A DNA stretch of 34,027 nucleotides from an uncultured bacterium (GTDB lineage: Bacteria; Electryoneota; Electryoneia; Electryoneales; Electryoneaceae), in contig CAJVXH010000015.1 in assembly GCA_913009835.1 (NCBI GenBank), forward strand, positions 1 through 34,027, given 5' to 3'. The notes below the pieces were generated by a model. The model was not told the DNA's origin. It was given only the letters and a program-made list of their open reading frames with translations, and did no database searches. Numbering within the stretch: position 1 is the first letter of the stretch; each line of letters begins with the position of its first letter. This document shows positions 25,925-32,966 of this stretch, one piece after another. The position numbers were made by a program, and so were the translations under genes.

Positions 25925-26926
25925 TTGCCTTCAAGCACCGAAAATAACACTCAGCCCTGGTTTGAGCGACGACCCCTCGTAGCCCTGGCCCCCATGGAAG
26001 CTGTGACCGATTGCGCCTATAGACGCATCGCTCGGTCCATCGCACCCAATGCCGTTCTCTATACCGAGTTCGTCCCCGCCCGAGGCCTGCTAGCCGGTGC
26101 CGCGAAAGTCTGGGAGATGGCCCATTTTGAAGAGATGGAACGGCCTATCGTAATCCAGTTATACGACAGCGTTCCAGAGGCGTTGGGAGATGCGGTCGCC
26201 GCTGTCAGGGAGAAGTACCAACCGGACGGTTTTGATCTGAACATGGGCTGCCCGATGCGCAAAGTAGCTAACCGCGGAGCTGGTTGCGGAATGATGGCAA
26301 CACCAGATATCGCCGTAGACTCTGTTCGACGAATGGTTGAAAATGCAAACGGTATCCCCGTCTCCGTAAAAACACGCCTCGGAATCCGGAAGAGGGATGA
26401 AGTCGTTGATCTCGCCAGGGCTTGTATTGATGCTGGCGCAGAGCAGATCACCATTCACGCCAGACTGAAAGCAGAACGTCCACGGGAGGCGGCAGACTGG
26501 ACAGCGCTCTCATCTGCTGCCTGCAAACTGAGAGTGCCAATTATTGGCAATGGCGACATCTGGACTGTCAGTGATGCGTTGAAAATGAACAGTCTTGAAG
26601 GAATCGATGGCGTCATGATAGCGCGAGGCGGAATCGGCAACCCCTGGCTGCTGCAACGCTGCTGTCAGGCAATTGCCGATGAGGCGATTGATCCACTGCC
26701 CGATCGCGAGGAAAAAGCACGAGTTGCCAAGATGCACTTGCGAGCGAATGTTGAGTTGAAAGGCGAACGCCGCGGGGTGCTGGAATTGCGGAAGATCGTG
26801 AGAAACTATATCAAGGGACACATCGATTCCCGACGAACATGGATGCGGATCATTGAAACAATCACTCTCACCGACACCCTGAAAGTGCTGGATGACTTCG
26901 CAAGGGGCCCTGATGACTCTCAATAA
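25925..26926 (+). CDS. tRNA-dihydrouridine synthase
   Basis: A 333-residue FMN enzyme that reduces uridine in the tRNA D-loop. The FMN-binding start VALAPMEAVTDCAYRRI, the catalytic Cys in LNMGCPMRKVANRGAGCG (about Cys109), VKTRLGIR, the His-containing ITIHARLKAE, IGNGDIW and MIARGGIGNPWLL are present. It resembles DusB-type proteins in length and motif order, but the subtype is not certain. The only available start ahead of the FMN motif is TTG at 25925, without a clear Shine-Dalgarno. It stands alone on this strand and is divergent from the SPOR lipoprotein gene. Confidence 0.92.
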   Translation: MPSSTENNTQPWFERRPLVALAPMEAVTDCAYRRIARSIAPNAVLYTEFVPARGLLAGAAKVWEMAHFEEMERPIVIQLYDSVPEALGDAVAAVREKYQPDGFDLNMGCPMRKVANRGAGCGMMATPDIAVDSVRRMVENANGIPVSVKTRLGIRKRDEVVDLARACIDAGAEQITIHARLKAERPREAADWTALSSAACKLRVPIIGNGDIWTVSDALKMNSLEGIDGVMIARGGIGNPWLLQRCCQAIADEAIDPLPDREEKARVAKMHLRANVELKGERRGVLELRKIVRNYIKGHIDSRRTWMRIIETITLTDTLKVLDDFARGPDDSQ

Positions 26927-27198
26927 CAGGAGAGTATACCAGCTACCTGACCGGAGATGGACAATCTGCCCGAACCGACCATCGCTCTCCATATCGGTGA
27001 TAATTAAGAGGTTCTACTGTTGCCGATGCTTAGATTGTATACCTACGTTATAACCAATAGAATTATAAGCGTCAACTTTCAGGGATAGAGACGAAAGCAA
27101 CCACGCAATTCATGCCTTGGATTCTGGATTGTAACGTCATACCTTTAATGAGATTCCAATCTCGATAACTGGTAACTACACTGTATTTGGAGTGCTAA

Positions 27199-27597
27199 GT
27201 GTCAACTGAGAAGCTAAGCCTGTTAATTGCGGAAGATGAGCCCGACCTGCTAGACCTCTATACGCAGGGCTTTCAGATGTTCGGTGCTGAAGTGCATGGA
27301 GCGCCGGACGGTTTGCAAGCCTGGGAAAAATTCCAGGAAATTAGCAGCGAAATTGACCTGGTTATCAGCGACATCTTCATGCCCGGTATGAACGGTGCCC
27401 AGCTGATGGACAAGATTAAGGACCATTCTCCCAATGTTCCGGTCTTCCTGATCACCGGGTATGCACATCTCCGACGTTTGGTTGAAGAGTCCGAACATGA
27501 ACCGGATGCCTTCCTCGAAAAACCCTTCGACCTGGCAGAACTGTTTCAACGGATACGAGAACTGATTCCGGGAAGCCTCACTCCACCCTCGAGTTAA
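27199..27597 (+). CDS. Stand-alone response regulator receiver protein
   Basis: A 132-residue CheY-like receiver domain with no output domain. Acidic pocket residues are in IAEDEPD, the phosphoacceptor is Asp58 in VISDIFMPGMNG, and the switch Thr86 (LITGYAH) and Lys108 (LEKPFD) are all present, so phosphorylation should occur. Start is GTG at 27199 with TTGGAG about nine bases upstream. The gap before it (26927-27198) shows no gene. It faces the flagellin genes across a shared terminator, so a link to motility is possible but unproven; no cognate kinase is in the window. Confidence 0.92.
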   Translation: MSTEKLSLLIAEDEPDLLDLYTQGFQMFGAEVHGAPDGLQAWEKFQEISSEIDLVISDIFMPGMNGAQLMDKIKDHSPNVPVFLITGYAHLRRLVEESEHEPDAFLEKPFDLAELFQRIRELIPGSLTPPSS

Positions 27598-27663
27598 CTC
27601 GACCCAGACAGCCTGATCGATGATGTAGCCGGATAGATGTCCCGGTTATTCGTCAAACAATAA

Positions 27664-27693
27664 AACCCCCTCACCATTTCTGATGAGGGGGTT
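27664..27693. terminator. Bidirectional rho-independent terminator
   Basis: AACCCCCTCA (27664) pairs perfectly with TGAGGGGGTT (27684) around a 10-base loop. A-rich sequence lies on the left and TTATTTATT on the right, so it can end both the receiver gene (plus) and the flagellin gene (minus). Confidence 0.92.
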
Positions 27694-27716
27694 ATTTATT
27701 GACGTCGAAATCGACC

Positions 27717-28550
27717 TTACCCGACTAGCCCCGCAATGATCTGCGGTACCTGGTTGGCCTGCGCCAGCATCGAGACACCAGTCTGCATCAGGATCTGACC
27801 TCGGACAAAGTTGCTCATTTCAGCAGCAATGTCCGCGTCACGGATCTGAGATTCAGAAGCTGTCGCGTTTTCACGCTGGATCTGCAAGTTCAACACGGTG
27901 TTCTGGAGACGCTCCACATACGAACCGATACGAGTACGTTCGGTATCTTTCGTGGTAATAGCGGAATCGATTGTCGTGATGGCAGACTGAGCGCTTGTCG
28001 TGGTTGACAAAGCCAGACTGTCGATCGACAAATCACTAGCCCGCATCGAAAGCATCGTGACATAATAGTAATCGTCGTTCGCAACGTTATACGTTCCGAT
28101 GTGGAACTTGACGCCAGTACTGCTCAAAGAACCATTGAGCAGATACAGACCGTTGTAGTTGGTCGTATTGGCAATACGGGTAATCTCCGAACGTAACTGG
28201 TCGAATTCAGTGTTCAGATAGCTACGGTCCTCTGAAGTCAAAGCACCGTTGCTGGCCTGAACCGCCAACGCACGCATTCGGATGAGTTTGTCGTCAATGA
28301 CCTGGAGGGCTCCCTCCGCTGTGGCGAGCAGATTCATATCGTAGTTCGCGTTCCGTTCCGCTTCTTCCATCGAAGCGATCTGAGCACGAAACCTCTCAGA
28401 TACCGCCAAACCAGCAGGGTCGTCCCACGCATAGTTTATGCGCAGTCCAGAAGACAGACGGGTTAACGCCGTATCCATACTGAACTGGGATTGCTGCAAA
28501 TTTCTCTGCGCGGTCATGGAGAGAATGTTGTGGTTTATCCTGGTACTCAT
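27717..28550 (-). CDS. Flagellin, copy 1
   Basis: A 277-residue flagellin made only of D0/D1 parts. The N-terminus is INHNILSMTAQRNL, then RLSSGLRINYAWDDPAGLAVSERFRAQ; the C-terminus has RENATASESQIRDADIAAEMSNFVRGQILMQTGVSMLAQANQ. The variable centre (about residues 130-195) is short and lacks D2/D3 domains. Start ATG at 28550 is preceded by the near-ideal AAGGAGGTACTGT; the track start at 28592 is unsupported. It is a paralogue of the flagellin at 29263, of the same length, and lies ~250 nt downstream of the MerR-type gene. No clear sigma-28 promoter is seen upstream, unlike copy 2. Confidence 0.97.
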   Translation of the reverse strand: MSTRINHNILSMTAQRNLQQSQFSMDTALTRLSSGLRINYAWDDPAGLAVSERFRAQIASMEEAERNANYDMNLLATAEGALQVIDDKLIRMRALAVQASNGALTSEDRSYLNTEFDQLRSEITRIANTTNYNGLYLLNGSLSSTGVKFHIGTYNVANDDYYYVTMLSMRASDLSIDSLALSTTTSAQSAITTIDSAITTKDTERTRIGSYVERLQNTVLNLQIQRENATASESQIRDADIAAEMSNFVRGQILMQTGVSMLAQANQVPQIIAGLVG

Positions 28551-28801
28551 ACAGTACCTCCTTGTGGGTGTGCCAGAATTGGGCACAGTCACCCGATCGT
28601 TGATACTAATGGCCTGTCACCGATACCCTCGGGTATTACGATACCTGTGAACTGGTTCGCGTGGAGAGACGACGTAATTACGCCGTTGTGAGCACTCCGG
28701 CCCGCGGTTCTGGTTGCCAGGCGGATTGTCAAAGAACAGGGTGTTTCCCACCGACTGCGTGCTGAACCGGGATTGGACGGGACCTATCCCGGGCTATAGT
28801 C
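28551..28801 (-). promoter_or_regulatory. Structured upstream region of flagellin copy 1
   Basis: These 251 nt between the MerR-type gene stop and the flagellin ATG hold no ORF. They contain a compact palindrome (ATACCC-TC-GGGTAT near 28624), an overlapping GGTATCG-TAATACC pairing, and a strong Shine-Dalgarno at the end. The repeat hairpins found elsewhere in the window are absent. The region may hold the copy-1 promoter and a folded leader; I cannot assign a known riboswitch class. Confidence 0.35.
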
Positions 28802-29200
28802 CTAAGTCATGCCATTTGCTTGCGGATCACCTGTCTGACCGTTCATGAACAACTTCTTCAGCAAATAGTCCGACATTGTCTCCGCCAACTGGTGCAGGTG
28901 CTTTTCATCGATGCCGGGCATAGCCGCCTCGGCTGCCTCTTTGGCTGCGTCCTCTGCAGCCAACTTCCGTCGCGCACCCTCGAGAGTGTAGCCTTCTTTG
29001 TGAACCAATCGATTGATCCGTTCTATCCGTTGGATCGTGACCTCGTCGTAACGACGTTGATTTCCTTCGGTCCGGATTGGTTCCAAATAACCCGAGAATT
29101 CTTTCTCCCAAAATCGAAGTGTTGGCTTCGGAATACCCGTTATCGCGTGTACCTGCCCGATGCTGAAAAGCTTGGCCCCGGTTACAATTGGGCTGCTCAT
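28802..29200 (-). CDS. MerR-type HTH regulator between the flagellin genes
   Basis: A 132-residue protein with an N-terminal MerR winged-helix domain: LFSIGQVHAITGIPKPTLRFWEKEF, then the wing QRRYDEVTIQRIERINRLVHKEGYTLEGARRKL. After a helical linker the C-terminus is short (MSDYLLKKLFMNGQTGD) with no cysteine cluster or drug-binding domain, so it is not a metal or drug sensor of the classical types. It resembles the COG0789-type regulators with the RFWEKEF motif. The Shine-Dalgarno GGAGGAGG precedes the ATG at 29200. It starts 62 nt after the flagellin copy-2 stop, so it may be cotranscribed with it and regulate flagellin; that is inference. Confidence 0.88.
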   Translation of the reverse strand: MSSPIVTGAKLFSIGQVHAITGIPKPTLRFWEKEFSGYLEPIRTEGNQRRYDEVTIQRIERINRLVHKEGYTLEGARRKLAAEDAAKEAAEAAMPGIDEKHLHQLAETMSDYLLKKLFMNGQTGDPQANGMT

Positions 29201-29262
29201 CGAGGGTACCTCCTCCCGGTGAGATTATCATCGAGTGGTTGAATTGTTGTCACGCGATTCAT

Positions 29263-30096
29263 TTAACCCACTAGCTGGGCAATCATCTGCGGAACCTGGT
29301 TAGCCTGCGCAAGCACAGAAACACCAGTCTGCATCAGAATCTGTGCACGCACGAAGTCGCTCATCTCACGGGCAATGTCAGCATCGCGAATCTCAGATTC
29401 TGAAGCCGTCGCATTCTCACGACCAATCTGAAGATTCTGAATGGTTCCCTGAAGACGATTCACGAATGCACCAATTCGAGTACGTTCTCCATCCTTGACT
29501 TCAATCGCGGAGTCAAGATTGAGAATCGCTCTCTGTGCAAGTGCCGTGTCCGTCAAAGCCAAAGAGTCAACACCGAGTGCGGGAGCTGTCATGTCCTGCA
29601 TCTGGACGTAATAGTAGTCATCAAGCGCAGTATTGAAGGTTCCAATGTGGAACTTGATACCCGTGCCTGAAAGACTGCCGTTCAGCAGATACAGACCGTT
29701 GTAGTTGGTGGTGTTGGCAATTCGCGTCAGCTCACTGACCAACTGCTGGAATTCCACGTTCAGGTATGAACGGTCTTCCGAAGTCAATGCACCGTTGCTG
29801 GCCTGGATCGCAAGCGCACGCATACGTACCAGCTTGTCATCCATCACCGCCAACGCACCTTCCGCCGTTGCTAACAGGTTGACATTGTAGTTCGCGTTCC
29901 GCTCTGCCATGTCCATTGATTCGATCTGGGCACGGAAACGCTCACTGACCGCCAGACCGGCCGGGTCATCCCACGCATAATTCACGCGAAGACCAGAACT
30001 CAAACGCTGGATAGCAACATTCAGGTTGCCTTGCGTGTTGTTCAGGTTCCTCTGCGCAGTCATGGAGAGGATGTTGTGGTTAATCCTTGTACTCAT
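29263..30096 (-). CDS. Flagellin, copy 2
   Basis: A 277-residue flagellin closely similar along its whole length to copy 1, with the same start INHNILSMTAQRNL, the shared NYAWDDPAGLAVSERFRAQ and NTTNYNGLYLLNGSL, and the end IRDADIAREMSDFVRAQILMQTGVS. Differences cluster at residues ~19-30 and in the middle (~165-195). AGGAGGAG precedes the ATG at 30096. A good sigma-28 promoter lies about 105 nt upstream, as expected for a late flagellar gene. No other flagellar structural or export gene is in the window. Confidence 0.97.
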   Translation of the reverse strand: MSTRINHNILSMTAQRNLNNTQGNLNVAIQRLSSGLRVNYAWDDPAGLAVSERFRAQIESMDMAERNANYNVNLLATAEGALAVMDDKLVRMRALAIQASNGALTSEDRSYLNVEFQQLVSELTRIANTTNYNGLYLLNGSLSGTGIKFHIGTFNTALDDYYYVQMQDMTAPALGVDSLALTDTALAQRAILNLDSAIEVKDGERTRIGAFVNRLQGTIQNLQIGRENATASESEIRDADIAREMSDFVRAQILMQTGVSVLAQANQVPQMIAQLVG

Positions 30097-30201
30097 TGTC
30101 GGGCTCCTCCTGCGAGTCGGGCCTGGTAATGCGGCCCTGTTCTAGGTACAGCCATCCGGCCTGGGGAGTTGGGACGACTGCCCTTTTACTGTTCATCACT
30201 C

Positions 30202-30229
30202 ATATCGGAATCCTGAACCACAAACTTTA
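30202..30229 (-). promoter_or_regulatory. Sigma-28 (FliA) promoter of flagellin copy 2
   Basis: Reading on the minus strand, TAAAGTTT (30229-30222) is followed after 12 bp by TCCGATAT (30209-30202), close to the FliA consensus TAAAGTTT-N11-GCCGATAA. It implies a ~100-nt 5' leader ending in AGGAGGAG before the flagellin ATG. Confidence 0.75.
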
Positions 30230-30462
30230 ACTCTCGCTCCTCATCCACTTTAACTTTCCTTCAAGATGCCACAAATATACACCGCTATCCTGCTGTTATT
30301 ACACATTTTGGGATCGACTAAAGGTAAAGCTGATCCGCCTCTCCCCTGTCTCTGTTCGGGTAACAACACTCCATCTCCTCACCTGCTTCCGCCTGGACTC
30401 ATGCGAAACATAGCTAATAGCTGAGGATTGAGAGCTCCTCTTCAGCGCATTGATAGATAGTG

Positions 30463-30487
30463 CAAAAACGCCCGGCAAGCAGGACGT
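30463..30487 (-). terminator. Weak terminator-like hairpin
   Basis: On the minus strand ACGTCC pairs with GGGCGT (one G-T pair) and is followed by a run of T. It could end a transcript crossing 30490-30620. The stem is short. Confidence 0.35.
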
Positions 30488-30619
30488 GCTTCAAATATCC
30501 GGAAACGTGAAGTAAGAACTTGAAGTTTTCCGGAAGCATTGAGTGACAGGCTTCTGGACTTCTTGTTCAAGTTCGATCAACTGTTACTGGAAGTCTGGTT
30601 TGAAACCTTGGAGACAAGC

Positions 30620-30643
30620 AAAAAACCCGACAGGAGCCGGGTT
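30620..30643 (-). terminator. Second minus-strand terminator after selW
   Basis: On the minus strand AACCCG pairs with CGGGTT over an 8-base loop, followed by a T run. It lies ~60 nt beyond the first terminator, as a back-up or as the end of a separate short RNA. Confidence 0.6.
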
Positions 30644-30701
30644 GAGATATGAGATTGTAAACTCGCCAACCATAACGAATGCGAAGTGCACACGGTTAAC
30701 G

Positions 30702-30724
30702 AAAAAAGCGCCCCCAGAGGGCAC
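30702..30724 (-). terminator. Rho-independent terminator of the HU-selW transcript
   Basis: On the minus strand GTGCCC pairs with GGGCGC (one G-T pair) over the loop TCTGG and is followed by six T. It begins 35 nt after the selW stop codon, which fits the end of a transcript that extends through selW and supports that gene being real. Confidence 0.7.
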
Positions 30725-30759
30725 CGATTATGGATATGTTGAAATGGAGTGAAGAAACG

Positions 30760-30990
30760 TCAGTCTAATAGCTTATCTGCACTCTCAAGTACTTCCGAGT
30801 CTTCTGGGAAACGGCCTGCCTGATCCTTGGAAAACAACAGAGTACCATTAAGCGTCACATCAAAGACACCATTGCTGCCACGTATCAGGTCTACCTTTGA
30901 TCCCACGTACCGCTTTTCTAAAATGACCGCCAACCTGGCGGCGCGAGGCTCGTAGTTTCAAACAACACAATACTGAATAGTGAATTTCAT
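30760..30990 (-). CDS. SelW/Rdx-family selenoprotein with in-frame TGA (Sec11)
   Basis: This gene is absent from the ORF track because codon 11 is TGA. Reading TGA as selenocysteine gives a 76-residue protein starting MKFTIQYCVVUNYEPRAARL and continuing through LIRGSNGVFDVTLNG and LLFSKDQAGRFPEDSEVL to TGA at 30760-30762. This is a complete SelW/Rdx thioredoxin-like protein: the CxxU motif (C8, U11), the NYxPRA helix start, the GxxGVFDV strand and the GRFPE turn are family hallmarks, and Sec occupies exactly the usual redox position. The ATG at 30990 overlaps the HU-like stop by four bases (ATGA), giving coupled translation. A SECIS-like hairpin follows the TGA. Known family members are small thiol/selenol redox proteins of unsettled substrate. 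Requires SelA/B/C/D elsewhere. Confidence 0.92.
30926..30942 (-). promoter_or_regulatory. Bacterial SECIS-like hairpin
   Basis: On the mRNA, GCCGCC-AGGUU-GGCGGU forms a six-pair stem (one G-U) with a five-base loop containing GG. The loop starts 22 nt after the UGA, within the spacing known for bacterial SECIS elements, and AGGUU resembles the E. coli fdhF loop AGGUCU. It lies inside the coding frame, as bacterial SECIS elements do. Confidence 0.8.
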
Positions 30991-31361
30991 TTCACATCAC
31001 CAGGCTTCTTGTTATTACCAGACCCTTTGGCCTGTAGCTCATCAAGTGGGGTTTGAAGAGCTTCCTTTATCCTGCGACCAGGACGGAAATGGGTCTTCCT
31101 TCGCGCTGGGATGAAAATCTCTTTCTCCGGATTTCTCGGATTGCGTGCCTTTGGCTTGGCCGCCGTGTTTTTCACCTGCAACACACCAAAATCGCGGATC
31201 TCGATGCGACATTCGCCAAGAGTCTCAACGATCATGTTACGCATCGAGGTAAATGTGGCGTCAACAATCGGTGCCACTACCTTCGGATCCAGTTTAGTCC
31301 TCTTGGCTACCATTTCAACCACGTCGCGCTTGATAAATGTTCGAGGTCGTTGGTTACTCAT
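30987..31361 (-). CDS. HU/IHF-family DNA-binding protein
   Basis: A 124-residue nucleoid-associated protein. The helical base is FIKRDVVEMVAKRTKLDPKVVAPIVDATFTSM, followed by IEIRDFGVLQVK and the DNA-binding arm KARNPRNPEKEIFIPARRKTHFRPGRRIKEAL, with the arm-tip proline. A ~25-residue lysine-rich tail extends beyond the usual 90-100 residues. ATG at 31361; the preceding AGGTGA is close to the start. Its stop overlaps the selenoprotein start by 4 nt. HU or IHF identity cannot be fixed; likely functions are DNA bending and nucleoid architecture. Confidence 0.93.
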   Translation of the reverse strand: MSNQRPRTFIKRDVVEMVAKRTKLDPKVVAPIVDATFTSMRNMIVETLGECRIEIRDFGVLQVKNTAAKPKARNPRNPEKEIFIPARRKTHFRPGRRIKEALQTPLDELQAKGSGNNKKPGDVK

Positions 31362-31545
31362 TTCACCTGTCTCGCCGTTGGCTAGGAAAATTGTTTCGTG
31401 ATGTGCTAAAGTAGGAATTACAACAACCTATGTAAAGTGATCAAGGTCACATATACACAGAGTCGGGAACATTGGAGTAAGCAACAGACATTGACGACTC
31501 CCCAACTGAACCGTACCTTGAACCCGCCTAACATGGAGCTGTTCG

Positions 31546-32820
31546 ATGAAGCAGATACCTCTGATTCTCTTTGAAGATCCCGGATACCAACGCTTTGGAC
31601 CCCTGACCTCTATAAGACCGGTTTGGGATCTACTTATCGGCTTTGAAACCATCGGCGATCGCATCGCCAGACGCCTCGATATACAGCCCTACTCATGGAT
31701 TCCACGAAAAGACCTGCGGGATATTGTCAAAGAACAAAGGGGAGCGCGGGCCACAAATCTTCCCACCAGAGGGGACGTTTTCCTCGTAAATGGACGGGCA
31801 ATCGGTGATATTCCCAAGGAAGGTCTCAACGAAAACTCGCCATACATAATCTTGACTGACGGACCGGATGTTGTGGCGACGAGAGTACCAGCGGTTGTCG
31901 CGAGACGCTGGCTCAAGCTCCCGAATCACAACCCCGCAGACTTCTCCGCACAAATGCTCATCACCATCTGGAACCAGGAACTGGGCACCCCGGAAATCGA
32001 GATCCGGGAATTAAAAAACGCTCTCGCCTGGTGGCCATGGGACTTGCTCAAACAGCAGGATGTAGTCATACGAACAGCTCTCTCGCGTGTCGGAGACGCT
32101 CAAATTAAAGGCGAAGTGCACACCTCCACAATCCTGGTGGAAGAGACCAGCATCCACGTCGAAAAGGGTGCAACTGTTGGAGCAGGAGCCATCCTGGACG
32201 CCAGCGATGGTCCCATCATGATCATGGAGGGGGTTCGAGTCATGCCCGGGGCGATCATCATCGGCCCGGTAGTCATCGGCCCGAATAGCACCATTAACGC
32301 TGGAGCAAAACTGTACGGTCCCCTGTCCATCGGACCAGCCTGCAAGCTCGGTGGTGAAATATCGTCATCCATATTCATCGGCTACTCAAACAAACAACAT
32401 GACGGTTACATCGGAAATTCCATCATTGGCGAATGGGTCAACCTGGGTGCTGACACCAACAACAGCGATCTGAAGAACAATTATTCGAACGTGAAAGTCA
32501 CCTTACACGGCGAACAGATCGACACCGGCAACGCTCATTTCGGATGTCTCATCGGCGATCACGTGAAAACCGCCATCAACACCCAGCTTAACACCGGTTC
32601 GGTTATCGGCGTTGGTTGCAACCTCTTCGGCGCTGGATTTCCGCCAACCACCATCGGTGCCTTCCGCTGGGGTGGCGAGGATAATTTCGAAATGTATGAT
32701 CTGAAGCGTTTCCTCAGCACCGCAGCCGTTGTCATGAAACGCCGAGAACGGGAACTCACTCCGTCCATGGCATTCCTGCTGAGCAAGCTGCACGCTCTGG
32801 CATTGAGTGGCGCGGAATAG
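31546..32820 (+). CDS. Alternate GlmU-type nucleotidyltransferase/acetyltransferase
   Basis: A 424-residue protein whose N-terminal ~200 residues (LILFEDPGYQRFGPLTSIRPVWDLLIG) form a degenerate nucleotidyltransferase and whose C-terminal half is a left-handed beta helix with hexapeptide repeats (VMPGAIIIGPVVIGPNSTINAGAKLYGPLSIGP). This matches the GlmU-like family that replaces classical GlmU in FCB-group bacteria, proposed to make UDP-GlcNAc. The GEWVNLGADTNNSDLKNNY segment is characteristic. GGAG lies eight bases before the ATG. The bifunctional assignment is from the family, not from this sequence. It is divergent from the HU gene; the 184-bp gap between them shows nothing I can name. Confidence 0.87.
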   Translation: MKQIPLILFEDPGYQRFGPLTSIRPVWDLLIGFETIGDRIARRLDIQPYSWIPRKDLRDIVKEQRGARATNLPTRGDVFLVNGRAIGDIPKEGLNENSPYIILTDGPDVVATRVPAVVARRWLKLPNHNPADFSAQMLITIWNQELGTPEIEIRELKNALAWWPWDLLKQQDVVIRTALSRVGDAQIKGEVHTSTILVEETSIHVEKGATVGAGAILDASDGPIMIMEGVRVMPGAIIIGPVVIGPNSTINAGAKLYGPLSIGPACKLGGEISSSIFIGYSNKQHDGYIGNSIIGEWVNLGADTNNSDLKNNYSNVKVTLHGEQIDTGNAHFGCLIGDHVKTAINTQLNTGSVIGVGCNLFGAGFPPTTIGAFRWGGEDNFEMYDLKRFLSTAAVVMKRRERELTPSMAFLLSKLHALALSGAE

Positions 32821-32866
32821 GCAACATAGAGAAACTGTTGGGTTTACTCGAAACTGTTACCAAATC

Positions 32867-32898
32867 GTCATCCTGAACGCTTTTGTGAAGGATCTCGG
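32867..32898. repeat. GTCATCCTGAA ... AGGATCTCGG repeat copy
   Basis: A single copy of the dispersed family: GTCATCCTGAAC, a short variable middle (GCTTTTG), then TGAAGGATCTCGG; ATCCT and AGGAT can pair. It sits 46 bp after the GlmU-like stop and before the symporter gene. Confidence 0.8.
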
Positions 32899-32966
32899 TG
32901 TTGATGTTGTCTTTTAACTTGGGTTTTGAGCCCATAGCCGGTTGACGTGATGAAAAAGGGGAATGC

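Larger units (their letters stand above)
30230..30759 (-). other. Gene-free stretch with several hairpins and terminators
   Basis: No credible protein gene is present; the 69-aa track ORF at 30543 overlaps terminator hairpins and has no family likeness. On the minus strand there is a terminator just after selW (30702-30724), a second at 30620-30643, a long stem (TCCGGAAA ... TTTTCCGGA, about 30498-30536) and a third hairpin followed by T5 at 30463-30487. The segment 30463-30619 could be a small structured RNA with its own terminator, but no promoter was found. Confidence 0.4.

Noticed and set aside
27061-27130. Possible c-di-GMP riboswitch before the receiver gene
   Set aside because: A GAGACGAAAGCAACC-like stretch caught the eye, but the conserved GEMM core and paired stems are not there.
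30543-30752. 69-aa plus-strand ORF
   Set aside because: It overlaps two minus-strand terminator hairpins, has no Shine-Dalgarno and no recognisable motif.
30760-30990. SelW gene as a pseudogene with a nonsense mutation
   Set aside because: The TGA is exactly at the Sec position of the family, is followed by a SECIS-like hairpin, and the rest of the frame, the ATGA coupling and a terminator are intact.
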